From: Agriotes lineatus
Lineage: Eukaryota > Arthropoda > Insecta > Coleoptera > Elateridae
Length of the DNA: 64,000 bases
NCBI GenBank assembly: GCA_940337035.1
Contig: OW679197.1
Coordinates: 39,996,466-40,060,465 of the forward strand
Direction: 5' to 3'
Shown: piece after piece, positions 33,154 through 43,259 of the stretch
Numbering within the stretch: position 1 is the stretch's first letter
How the letters are laid out: every line of letters begins with the position of its first letter
The notes under the pieces: generated by a model
The model's input: only the letters and a program-made list of their open reading frames with translations
What the model was told of the DNA's origin: nothing
The model's database searches: none
Translations under genes and position numbers: made by a program

Positions 33154-33658
33154 CCCATTAGTAGAACAGGGCGAGAAACCCCCCACTACTTTTAATTCGA
33201 TTAAGCCACGCCCCCTTAATTCGCGGAATTATTCGCGGATTTCGCGGAATTTTCGCGGATTGACCCAATTAATTTCGCGGTTTGATCTAATTAATCACAT
33301 ATGAAGTTTGATATGTAATTTACATATGTGCTACTGATTAAATTACGCATTAGCTTCCGATTAAAATTACGCGTCGGACTTTGGCGGCCATCTTGGATTT
33401 CTGGCGCGAATATTTGAATTTGAAATTTCTCTGATTTTTTTCTAAGTTCAATTTTTTGAATTTAAACTTCCCGGGTGTCGGCCATCTTGGTTTTCTGCGC
33501 GCGCACTTCTCGCGGCTGTCCTTTTAATTTTGAATTTTCGCGCGAATATTTGAATTTTAAATTTTTTTCTAAGTTCCTGTTTTGAATTTAACTTGTCGGG
33601 TGTCGTCCATCTTGGTTTTCTCACATTTATTTTAATTTAAAAAAAGCTTCCTGCGATG

Positions 33659-33735
33659 ACCCATGGCTGGAGTCGAACCAGCGATCACAGCATTACGAGT
33701 ACGAAGTCTTAACCAACTGTGCTATCGAAGCCATC
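33659..33735 (-). tRNA. tRNA-Thr(CGT)-like sequence, left arm (probably pseudo)
   Basis: Inverse counterpart of 42406-42480, with the same T-arm (GGTTCGACTCC), D-loop-like AGTTGGTTAAG and anticodon loop CTCGTAA. The acceptor and D stems pair imperfectly, so function is doubtful. Confidence 0.4.
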
Positions 33736-34944
33736 TAGGTTAAAGGAATTAAACATAGTCACTTACGTGTTACGAGCCCAGCTTTAAACAAACTATTTTT
33801 TCAAAAATTCAGATTATAAGAACGGGAATGTGTATCTTGTGGTGTTAAATGACTTGTAGTAATTTTAAAACAGTGTTTTTGCATTTGGATGTGCCATAAT
33901 TAATTAATAATTTTATAATTTGTGCCTGCTATATGGCTGGATTAACGAGATCCTTATTGTCCCTACCTACTATTGGAAATTTCCACCAGAAACACAGTTC
34001 CAGAAGAATATGTTAGTTTTAAATAATGTGCAATTCAGATTTCCTTTGAATTAATGATTGGGATTTAAAGGGTTTGAACAGTATGCCCCTTCGCTGTTCG
34101 GTCGTTACATTTCCATATTCAAAACAAATTATTTTTTCGAATATATAAAATATAAGAACGGAATTGTGCCGTCTAGGGCCTTAGAAACTTGTTAATAATT
34201 TTTAAAAATTGACTTTGTAACTAGTTTTGCTGTAATTAATTCGTTTAATTTTATAATATGAGTGACGCTATCTCACTCAGTCCCATTGATTTTCTACAGC
34301 GTTCTCTTTTCCATCCCGTTTGCTACCTATGCGTAATTACAAAAGACGTTATCGCCCCAGGCAGACTTTCTATTTAGCCGGCGATTGTGTGTGATTCTCT
34401 GAAATCTGTACTCACGTTGCAGTTTTTGCTGTCTCGACTTTAAAATTTGGTCCTTAACAATTAACTACGTGCATAGAAAACAGGCTGGTTACTTTATTTT
34501 ATATAGCGAAGCCATTTTTTATACAATTTACATACAGAACACAACTCGTTCTTTATGTTTACTTTAGAAACCCTTAACCCTTTTCAAATTTTATTTTTGT
34601 GTACGTGATTTGCGGTATATATAATTTTATGATTCATAAATTTGACCGTTGTAAAACGCCTGCCACAACTTGCACGGAAAACGCAACGGTTTTTGCAAAG
34701 CATGTTGTGACGAACAGCGATGAGTGGAATTTTTAAAATATTGCCCATCGAACAGCGGAATAATTCTAGAACGAATCGAAGTTTTTATTTGTATAAAATG
34801 GCGGTCCGAACACGACGCTGCACAAAACCTGGATTTATAAGAAAACTGCATCTTGATTTCCATGGATTTGATTACGTCACGCCGAAGTCTTCTGTCTCAC
34901 TCATCACAGTTGTTTTCTCTCTCTCGCATTTATTTAATTTAAAA

Positions 34945-34990
34945 AAGCTTTTGCGTCGGCCCCTAGTCGGATTTGAACCCTAGCCACATG
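34945..34990 (-). other. Partial tRNA-like T-arm, left arm
   Basis: On the minus strand GGGTTCAAATCCGACTAGG forms a T-arm/B-box-like segment without the 5' half of a tRNA. It is followed (minus strand) by AAAGCTTTTTTAAATTAAAT, the same tail that follows the tRNA-Thr-like sequence. Confidence 0.4.
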
Positions 34991-35439
34991 TGAATAATTA
35001 TTTTAAATCGCGAAATCCGCATAAATATATTACTATAAAAAATCGCGAAAAGTGTTGAGTAAATAAATGCAACGCATTGTAAAGCCGTAAAACTTTTAGT
35101 TATTGTACGTTTACAAGATGGGTCTTTTGACAAAGTGGAAGAACCAAACTATGCTATTGTAAATGTACAGATTTTTCACTGTCAATTTGTATAAGTATAA
35201 CAACTTAATGTAAATTGGTATTTGGAACATTTTAACGAAAACAGCTACTTCTTTCGGCATAAACTGTTTCTTCTCACCACGGAACCCTATTTTATAAGTA
35301 AACGTCTGAAATTGTGTCATTATATCGATAAAAACTGCATTTTAGTTTAAAAAATTCCAGTATAAATGCAAACGGACGAAAATAAAAACGCAATTGACCA
35401 CAAAGTAACATAATTTTGAATAAAAAAACACAATTTCGT

Positions 35440-36270
35440 TGGAAAAATGTTCTGTTTCACTTAAAATTTTACAAAAACTGACATCATGTCACTTGAAATT
35501 ATACAAAAAACGACATTTTTATCCAATAAGCGATAAAAAATACGCCGTCTGACATAAATTTACACAAAAATCGACATCATGTCACATAAATTATACAAAA
35601 ACTGCCATCATGTCACTTGAAATTATACAAAAACGACATTTTTACTCAATACACGACGAAAATCGACATCATGTTACATAAACTATGCATAATTTTGCAA
35701 ATGTTTTACACTTTTTTCTCTAACTTGTTGCAATTTTAGTAAGATTTGAATAAAAAACAGCAATTTCTGCAGCAATTTTAGTAAGATTTGAATAAAAACA
35801 CAATTTCGCTGAAAAAGTTCTAACCAAAAACGACAAAAACAATATTTTTATACAACTTTCATTGAAAAAATCTTCTACCACAAGCATTTCTAGAAGCAAA
35901 ATTCACGCACTTTCGCTGAAAAACGTTCTGTTCCACATCAGCTCACATAAATTTTCACAAATATCAAAATCATGTCACATAAATTATACAAAAACTGTCA
36001 TCACGTCACTTGAAATTATACAAAATACTAATTTTTATTCAACACACGATGAAAATTGAGCAAAAATCACGCAATCACACATCATATCACATAAATTTAC
36101 ACAAAAATCGACATCATGTCACATAAATTATACAAAAACTGTCATCACGTCACTTGAAATTATACAAAATACGATATTTTTATTCAACACACGATGAAAA
36201 TTGAACAAAAATCACGCAATTACACGCCATCCCACATAAATTTTCACAAAAATCGACATCATGTTACATA
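35440..36270. repeat. AT-rich ~30-bp interspersed repeats, left arm
   Basis: Many variant copies of CATGTCACATAAATTATAC and CTTGAAATTATACAAAA, arranged in a higher-order period of roughly 120-145 bp. The mirrored field is at about 39890-40700. Short ORFs here (such as 35862-36059) come from the repeat. Confidence 0.75.
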
Positions 36271-36828
36271 AACTATGCATAATTTTGCAAATGTTTTACA
36301 CTTTTTATAAAATGCATCGCTCAAAATTAAAAGAAATAGCAATTTCGTTGAAAAATTTGCAAATGTTTTACACTTTTTTATAAAATGTATCGCTCAAAAT
36401 TAAAAGAAATCACAATTTTTTAAATTATATCACACCATTATGAAATCGTAGATTGATTTTTTGAAATTTTACACTTTGTAGCTGTAAAATAACTTCAAAT
36501 ACTAATATTTTAGTTTTAGATTTTGTAATTATTGCAGATTCGTGAAAAAACAAAAGCAGAGTAGAAATAAAAAACACAAACACTTTGTAATAAACAAATA
36601 TATTGTTCTTATTTCGTATAATACTTAATAATATAAATATAAATGTACAGCTGAATGTCTTATTTTCTAAAAATTCGCTAGCAATTTACAAAACTGTAGC
36701 TTGAGGTGCACAACATTTCAAATTAAAAAGGTGCAAGTAATAAAATCAGAATTTCATTGTGTAATTTTAAAGTTTAAGATGCACCCAATCTAGAATTCCC
36801 TTCGTTTTTGGTGTTGATGACATCTGCC

Positions 36829-37531
36829 TTAGAGGCGTTTTTCTAACGGCCTTTTTTGGAGGCGTTTCCTTATCGGCGTTCTTCTGACTGAACCTTTTTG
36901 ATGTGGACTTGGATGAGTAGCTGGTGTTTTTAATTTATATTCTAAATCGGACTCGCAGTTATCAGCTTCCATTTCGGTTTTTCCTGTAGTACCAGTCGAG
37001 GTTGGCTTCTTTTGCTGTTTAGGTTTAGCTAGCAGCACATTAGCAACGTTAAGGTCTTTGATGTAATCAGCAAACTGTAGGCGTCCGGGTGGATTAATAG
37101 TTTTTCGAGGCCGCAGTGTCGTGAATTAAATCGAATATGTTAGACGCCGGTAAAATTTCACCCTTTATAGTAACGGTACCCTTGTGATCCCAGCTCACAT
37201 CGCTTGAGGTACTCAAAATGCGTAGGAAAACTTCAGCTTTTTTCTTAAAAGTTTTGGGAAGTGTAGATAAAATAACGGCATTTGATAGGCTGTCACTGGT
37301 TGTTTCAATAGGTATTTTGATTGGCTGCCGCGCCTGGTTTGTGAAATGAAGGAATCGTTGTAACACTTGATTGTACTGGATCCATTTATCGTGATCAGTT
37401 AATTTGGACTTTAAAACTTTTTGCATTTCGTCATCAAGCTGTGATAATATATTTTTCTCCGCATCATCGCCAGACTTAAGACGTTGGACAAATTCCGGCG
37501 ATACAATCAACATCTTCCGCTCTTTGTCCAT
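36829..37531 (-). pseudogene. Palindrome protein, left-arm copy, frameshifted
   Basis: The first 138 codons are the same as in the right-arm ORF. After NIFDLIHDT a missing CT dinucleotide (CACGACACTGCGG against CACGACACTCTGCGG) shifts the frame and the protein ends 7 codons later. The rest of the coding sequence, including the 69-codon stretch MLLAKPKQQKK..LEKRL, is preserved in the original frame, so the break is recent relative to the duplication. Lies just inside the tRNA-Leu copy at 37629-37710. Confidence 0.8.
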
Positions 37532-37628
37532 TTAGTCGAAAAGGAGCTCAATCGTTTGTTCTGGTAGAGCCGTCGTGAAGAAACTAGCTTAAAATCAAGA
37601 CTTTCATAATAAATATATAAAAAAAATA

Positions 37629-37710
37629 TGACAGATACTGGAATCGAACCCGTATTCTCTCTAGAGATCAGAGCTTGAATCTGACGCCTTAACCATTCGG
37701 CCAACCTGTC
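37629..37710 (-). tRNA. tRNA-Leu(CAA), left-arm copy (mildly decayed)
   Basis: Inverse counterpart of 38338-38419, differing in the T stem (one mismatch, CCAGT for CCCGT) and the acceptor stem (one G-T pair). Anticodon CAA at 37675-37677. Confidence 0.75.
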
Positions 37711-38006
37711 TCCCTATATAAACGAGCACTCTCTGCATAATTAAGAAAACATATAGTTTAAAAATCCTTCTACATGCAATTTCATACAATATTTCATATA
37801 AATTAAACCATGTACAAATTTCTAAATCAGGTTGTGATATATATTTTATCGAAAGACTTGACCCTCAGCTGCCGTTTCATTATTTGTCGTGATGCGTCAT
37901 CGTTGAATTTACAAGAGCCAACCTGTCTGCGATGTGACGTACGCAATGTCTCCATCCCTTTTTATTTTAAAATTTTATAAAAGCAGAGGCCCGACTGATG
38001 CCGCAC

Positions 38007-38040
38007 TAACACGTTTTAAACCATTATACTCTGTTACCTG
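38007..38040. other. 34-nt unpaired centre of the palindrome
   Basis: The arms pair up to CCGCAC/GTGCGG. The sequence between them (TAACACG...TTACCTG) has no self-complementarity of note. It would be the loop of a giant hairpin. Confidence 0.85.
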
Positions 38041-38337
38041 GTGCGGCTGCAGTTTGGACCTCTGATTTTATAGAATTTTAAAATAAAAAGGTATGGAAAC
38101 ACTGCGTGCGTCACATCGCAGACAGGATGGCACTTGTAAAATTCAGCGATGACGCATCACGACAAATAATAAAACGGCAGCTGAGGGTCAAGTCTTTCGA
38201 TAAAATATATATCAAAACCGATTTAGAAATTTGTATATGACTTAATTTATATGAAATATTGTATGAAATTGCATGTAGAAGGCTTTTTAAACTATATGTT
38301 TTCTTAATTATGCAGAGAGTGCTCGTTTATATAGGGA

Positions 38338-38419
38338 GACAGGTTGGCCGAATGGTTAAGGCGTCAGATTCAAGCTCTGATCTCTAGAGAGAATACGGGT
38401 TCGATTCCCGTACCTGTCA
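38338..38419 (+). tRNA. tRNA-Leu(CAA), right arm
   Basis: A full cloverleaf is visible: acceptor GACAGGT/ACCTGTC with discriminator A, D arm GCCGAATGGTTAAGGC, anticodon arm TCAGA-TTCAAGC-TCTGA with anticodon CAA at 38371-38373, a long variable arm with a TCTCTAGAGA hairpin as expected for class II tRNAs, and T arm ACGGG-TTCGATT-CCCGT. A run of seven T at 38422-38428 would terminate pol III. No intron. It reads outward from the palindrome centre and lies about 100 bp before the 234-codon ORF. Confidence 0.88.
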
Positions 38420-38515
38420 TATTTTTTTATATATTTATTATGAAAGTCTTGAATTTAAGCTAGTTTCTTCACGACGGCTCTACCAGAACAAACGATTGAG
38501 CTCCTTTTCGACTAA

Positions 38516-39220
38516 ATGGACAAAGAGCGGAAGATGTTGATTGTATCGCCGGAATTTGTCCAACGTCTTAAGTCTGGCGATGATGCGGAGAAAAATATAT
38601 TATCACAGCTTGATGACGAAATGCAAAAAGTTTTAAAGTCCAAATTAACTGATCACGATAAATGGATCCAGTACAATCAAGTGTTACAACGATTCCTTCA
38701 TTTCACAAACCAGGCGCGGCAGCCAATCAAAATACCTATTGAAACAACCAGTGACAGCCTATCAAATGCCGTTATTTTATCTACACTTCCCAAAACTTTT
38801 AAGAAAAAAGCTGAAGTTTTCCTACGCATTTTGAGTACCTCAAGCGATGTGAGCTGGGATCACAAGGGTACCGTTACTATAAAGGGTGAAATTTTACCGG
38901 CGTCTAACATATTCGATTTAATTCACGACACTCTGCGGCCTCGAAAAACTATTAATCCACCCGGACGCCTACAGTTTGCTGATTACATCAAAGACCTTAA
39001 CGTTGCTAATGTGCTGCTAGCTAAACCTAAACAGCAAAAGAAGCCAACCTCGACTGGTACTACAGGAAAAACCGAAATGGAAGCTGATAACTGCGAGTCC
39101 GATTTAGAATATAAATTAAAAACACCAGCTACTCATCCAAGTCCACATCAAAAAGGTTCAGTCAGAAGAACGCCGATAAGGAAACGCCTCCAAAAAAGGC
39201 CGTTAGAAAAACGCCTCTAA
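38516..39220 (+). CDS. Uncharacterised 234-residue protein of the palindromic element
   Basis: Intact ORF, ATG at 38516, ending RPLEKRL-stop. Visible regions: KERKMLIVSPEFVQRLK (3-19); an acidic, probably helical stretch with WIQYNQVLQRFLHF (50-63) and RQPIKIPI (69-75); VSWDHKGTVTIKG (112-124); SNIFDLIHDTLRPRK (130-144) with NPPGRLQFADYI (147-158); a Lys/Thr-rich linker; and a very basic end (about 212-234). An N-terminal K.MLIV.PE..QRL start combined with WD..G.V...G..IP.SNI.DLI.D..R.RK recurs, as I remember it, in many uncharacterised invertebrate proteins encoded in mobile DNA; I cannot name the family. No signal peptide or membrane segment. The basic tail suggests nucleic-acid contact or nuclear targeting (inference). 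The left-arm copy is broken, so this would be the only active one. Confidence 0.65.
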   Translation: MDKERKMLIVSPEFVQRLKSGDDAEKNILSQLDDEMQKVLKSKLTDHDKWIQYNQVLQRFLHFTNQARQPIKIPIETTSDSLSNAVILSTLPKTFKKKAEVFLRILSTSSDVSWDHKGTVTIKGEILPASNIFDLIHDTLRPRKTINPPGRLQFADYIKDLNVANVLLAKPKQQKKPTSTGTTGKTEMEADNCESDLEYKLKTPATHPSPHQKGSVRRTPIRKRLQKRPLEKRL

Positions 39221-39482
39221 GGCAGATGTCATCAACACCAAAAACGAAGGGAATTCTAGATTGGGTGCATCTTAAACTTTAAAATTACACAATGAAATTC
39301 TGATTTTATTACTTGCACCTTTTTAATTTGAAATGTTGTGCACCTCAAGCTACAGTTTTGTAAATTGCTAGCGAATTTTTAGAAAATAAGACATTCAGCT
39401 GTACATTTATATTTATATTATTAAGTATTATACGAAATAAGAACAATATATTTGTTTATTACAAAGTGTTTGTGTTTTTTAT

Positions 39483-39670
39483 TTCTACTCTGCTTTTGTT
39501 TTTTCACGAATCTGCAATAATTACAAAATCTAAAGCTAAAATATTAGTATTTGAAGTTATTTTACAGTTACAAAGTGTTCTACTCTGCTTTTGTTTTTCA
39601 CGAATCTGAAATAATTACAAAATCTAAAGCTAAAATATTAGTATTTGAAGTTATTTTACAGCTACAAAGT
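39483..39670. repeat. ~95-bp tandem duplication, right arm only
   Basis: TTCTACTCTGCTTTTG...GTTACAAAGTG occurs twice in a row (starts 39483 and 39578), with a few differences. The left arm has one copy (about 36486-36575). This explains most of the difference in arm length. Confidence 0.85.
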
Positions 39671-39889
39671 GTAAAATTTCAAAAAATCAATCTGCGATTT
39701 CATAATGGTGTGATATAATTTAAAAAATTGTGATTTCTTTTAATTTTGAGCGATACATTTTATAAAAAAGTGTAAAACATTTGCAAATTTTTCAACGAAA
39801 TTGCTATTTCTTTTAATTTTGAGCGATGCATTTTATAAAAAGTGTAAAACATTTGCAAAATTATGCATAGTTTATGTAACATGATGTCG

Positions 39890-40700
39890 ATTTTTGTGAA
39901 AATTTATGTGGGATGGCGTGTAATTGCGTGATTTTTGTTCAATTTTCATCGTGTGTTGAATAAAAATATCGTATTTTGTATAATTTCAAGTGACGTGATG
40001 ACAGTTTTTGTATAATTTATGTGACATGATGTCGATTTTTGTGTAAATTTATGTGATATGATGTGTGATTGCGTGATTTTTGCTCAATTTTCATCGTGTG
40101 TTGAATAAAAATTAGTATTTTGTATAATTTCAAGTGACGTGATGACAGTTTTTGTATAATTTATGTGACATGATTTTGATATTTGTGAAAATTTATGTGA
40201 GCTGATGTGGAACAGAACGTTTTTCAGCGAAAGTGCGTGAATTTTGCTTCTAGAAATGCTTGTGGTAGAAGATTTTTTCAATGAAAGTTGTATAAAAATA
40301 TTGTTTTTGTCGTTTTTGGTTAGAACTTTTTCAGCGAAATTGTGTTTTTATTCAAATCTTACTAAAATTGCTGCAGAAATTGCTGTTTTTTATTCAAATC
40401 TTACTAAAATTGCAACAAGTTAGAGAAAAAAGTGTAAAACATTTGCAAAATTATGCATAGTTTATGTAACATGATGTCGATTTTCGTCGTGTATTGAGTA
40501 AAAATGTCGTTTTTGTATAATTTCAAGTGACATGATGGCAGTTTTTGTATAATTTATGTGACATGATGTCGATTTTTGTGTAAATTTATGTGAGACGGCG
40601 TATTTTTTATCGCTTATTGGATAAACATGTCGTTTTTTGTATAATTTCAAGTGACATGATGTCAGTTTTTGTAAAATTTTAAGTGAAACAGAACATTTTT
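39890..40700. repeat. AT-rich ~30-bp interspersed repeats, right arm
   Basis: Mirror of 35440-36270: repeated GTATAATTTATGTGACATG and GTATAATTTCAAGTGACRTGATG units. Confidence 0.75.
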
Positions 40701-41149
40701 CCTACGAAATTGTGTTTTTTTATTCAAAATTATGTTACTTTGTGGTCAATTGCGTTTTTATTTTCGTCCCTTTGCATTTATACTGGAATTTTTTAAACTA
40801 AAATGCAGTTTTTATCGATATAATGACACAATTTCAGACGTTTACTTATAAAATAGGGTTCCGTGGTGAGAAGAAACAGTTTATGCCGAAAGAAGTAGCT
40901 GTTTTCGTTAAAATGTTCCAAATACCAATTTACATTAAGTTGTTATATACAAATTGACAGTGAAAAATCTGTACATTTACAATAGCATAGTTTGGTTCTT
41001 CCACTTTGTCAAAAGACCCATCTTGTAAACGTACAATAACTAAAAGTTTTACGGCTTTACAATGCGTTGCATTTATTTACTCAACACTTTTCGCGATTTT
41101 TTATAGTAATATATTTATGCGGATTTCGCGATTTAAAATAATTATTCAC

Positions 41150-41195
41150 ATGTGGCTAGAGTTCAAATCCGACTAGGGGCCGACGCAAAAGCTTT
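41150..41195 (+). other. Partial tRNA-like T-arm, right arm
   Basis: GAGTTCAAATCCGACTAGG followed by AAAGCTTTTTTAAATTAAAT. Mirror of 34945-34990; the left copy keeps GGGTTC where this one has GAGTTC. Confidence 0.4.
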
Positions 41196-42405
41196 TTTAA
41201 ATTAAATAAATGCGAGAGAGGGAGCAAACAACTGTGATGAGTGAGACAGAAGACTTCGGCGTGACGTAATCAAATCCATGGAAATCAAGATGCAGTTTTC
41301 TTATAAATCCAGGTTTTGTGCAGCGTCGTGTTCGGACCGCCATTTTATACAAATAAAAACTTCGATTCGTTCTAGAATTATTCCGCTGTTCGATGGGTAA
41401 TATTTTAAAAATTCCACTCATCGCTGTTCGTCACAACATGCTTTGCAAAAACCGTTGCGTTTTCCGTGCAAGTTGTGGCAGGCGTTTTACAACGGTCAAA
41501 TTTATGAATCATAAAATTATATATACCGCAAATCACGTACACAAAAATAAAATTTGAAAAGGGTTAAGGGTTTCTAAAGTAAACATAAAGAACGAGTTGT
41601 GTTCTGCGTGTAAATTGTGCAAAAAATGACTTCGCTATATAAAATAAAGTAACCAGCCTGTTTTCTATGCACGTAGTTAATTGTTAAGGACCAAATTTTA
41701 AAGTCGAGACAGCAAAAACTGCAACGTGAGTACAGATTTCAGAGAATCACACACAATCGCCGGCTAAATAGAAAGTCTGCCTGGGGCGATAACGTCTTTT
41801 GTAATTACGCATAGGTAGCAAACGGGATGGAAAAGAGAACGCTGTAGAAAATCAATGGGACTGAGTGAGATAGCGTCACTCATATTATAAAATTAAACGA
41901 ATTAATTACAGCAAAACTAGTTACAAAGTCAATTTTTAAAAATTATTAACAAGTTTCTAAGGCCCTAGACGGCACAATTCCGTTCTTATATTTTATATAT
42001 TCGAAAAAATAATTTGTTTTGAATATGGAAATGTAACGACCGAACAGCGAAGGGGCATACTGTTCAAACCCTTTAAATCCCAATCATTAATACAAAGGAA
42101 ATCTGAATTGCACATTATTTAAAACTAACATATTCTTCTGGAACTGTGTTTCTGGTGGAAATTTCCAATAGTAGGTAAGGACAATGAGGATCTCGTTAAT
42201 CCAGCCATATAGTAGGCACAAATTATAAAATTATTAATTAATTATGGCACATCCAAATGCAAAAACACTTTTTTAAAATTACTACAAGTCATTTAACACC
42301 ACAAGATACACATTCCCGTTCTTATAATCTGAATTTTTGAAAAAATAGTTTGTTTAAAGCTGGGCTTGTGACACGTAAGTGACTATGTTTAATTCCTTTA
42401 ACCTC

Positions 42406-42480
42406 GATGGCTTCGATAGCACAGTTGGTTAAGACTTCGTACTCGTAATGCTGTGATCGCTGGTTCGACTCCAGCCATGG
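42406..42480 (+). tRNA. tRNA-Thr(CGT)-like sequence, right arm (probably pseudo)
   Basis: GATGGCT at the 5' side can pair with AGCCATG at the 3' side (6 of 7). D-loop-like AGTTGGTTAAG, anticodon loop CTCGTAA (CGT, Thr) and T loop TTCGACT are in the right order. The D stem and anticodon stem are imperfect, and the best T stem overlaps the acceptor, so it is probably a degenerate tRNA. Followed by GGAAGCTTTTTTTAAATTAA, a pol III terminator-like run. Confidence 0.45.
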
Positions 42481-43259
42481 GTCATCGCAGGAAGCTTTTT
42501 TTAAATTAAAATAAATGTGAGAAAACCAAGATGGACGACACCCGACAAGTTAAATTCAAAACAGGGACTTAGAAAAAATTTAAAATTCAAATATTCGCGC
42601 GAAAATTCAAAATTAAAAGGACAGCCGCGAGAAGTGCGCGCGCAGAAAACCAAGATGGCCGACACCCGGGAAGTTTAAATTCAAAAAATTGAACTTAGAA
42701 AAAAATCAGAGAAATTTCAAATTCAAATATTCGCGCCAGAAATCCAAGATGGCCGCCAAAGTCCGACGCGTAATTTTAATCGGAAGCTAATGCGTAATTT
42801 AATCAGTAGCACATATGTAAATTACATATCAAACTTCATATGTGATTAATTAGATCAAACCGCGAAATTAATTGGGTCAATCCGCGAAAATTCCGCGAAA
42901 TCCGCGAATAATTCCGCGAATTAAGGGGGCGTGGCTTAATCGAATTAAAAGGAGTGGGGGGTTTCTCGCCCTGTTCTACTCCCATTATTTTTTAATTGCC
43001 ACGGATGTCGAGTAAATTTAGAATAATATATTTATACTCCGTAAGCGTAAATTGTTGGAACTGTTGTATTTTGTATAATTTGATAGAAAAATGTTGCTTA
43101 TTGCTCTGAACGTTTTCGGTGTCAACTGAAACTAGGATTGTTAAATTTTAATTGAAATAAAGCTTACTTTACAGCATCGAATTTATCTAGTTAAATATTA
43201 CGATAGAAGTTGAAGTTACCCACCAAAATATGAAAAAATTGATACGAAAATTTGTTTTA

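Larger units (their letters stand above)
33160..38006 (+). repeat. Left arm of the palindrome
   Basis: 4847 bp, the inverse of 38041-42980. Begins AGTAGAACAGGGCG and ends CTGATGCCGCAC. Confidence 0.93.
33160..42980. mobile_element. 9.8-kb palindromic element with Polinton-type termini
   Basis: Left end AGTAGAACAGGGCGAG; right end is the inverse, CTCGCCCTGTTCTACT. A perfect 6-bp target duplication CCCATT lies at 33154-33159 and 42981-42986. The arms (33160-38006 and 38041-42980) pair along their whole length to within a 34-nt centre (38007-38040). They differ by scattered substitutions, a 2-bp deletion in the left ORF, small indels and a ~95-bp tandem duplication found only on the right. AG...CT termini and 6-bp duplications are known for Polinton/Maverick elements, but polymerase B, retroviral-type integrase, ATPase, protease and capsid genes are all absent. 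Each arm carries one ORF, one tRNA-Leu gene, one tRNA-Thr-like sequence, one partial tRNA-like T-arm and a block of short AT-rich repeats. It may be a symmetric deletion derivative of a larger parent; that is inference. Confidence 0.9.
38041..42980 (-). repeat. Right arm of the palindrome
   Basis: 4940 bp. It is longer than the left arm mainly through one ~95-bp tandem duplication at about 39483-39670. Confidence 0.93.

Noticed and set aside
34627..34983. Overlapping 78- and 87-codon ORFs in the left arm (and mirror at 41197-41421)
   Set aside because: They overlap on opposite strands, run into the tRNA-like T-arm, and show no domain.
35862..36059. 65-codon ORF repeated identically in both arms
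   Set aside because: It lies in the AT-rich short-repeat field and is duplicated only because the arms are.
33160..42980. Palindrome as an assembly or hairpin-read artefact
   Set aside because: Arms differ by an ORF frameshift, a 95-bp duplication, tRNA substitutions and many point changes, and a perfect 6-bp target duplication bounds the unit. Long-read confirmation is still desirable.
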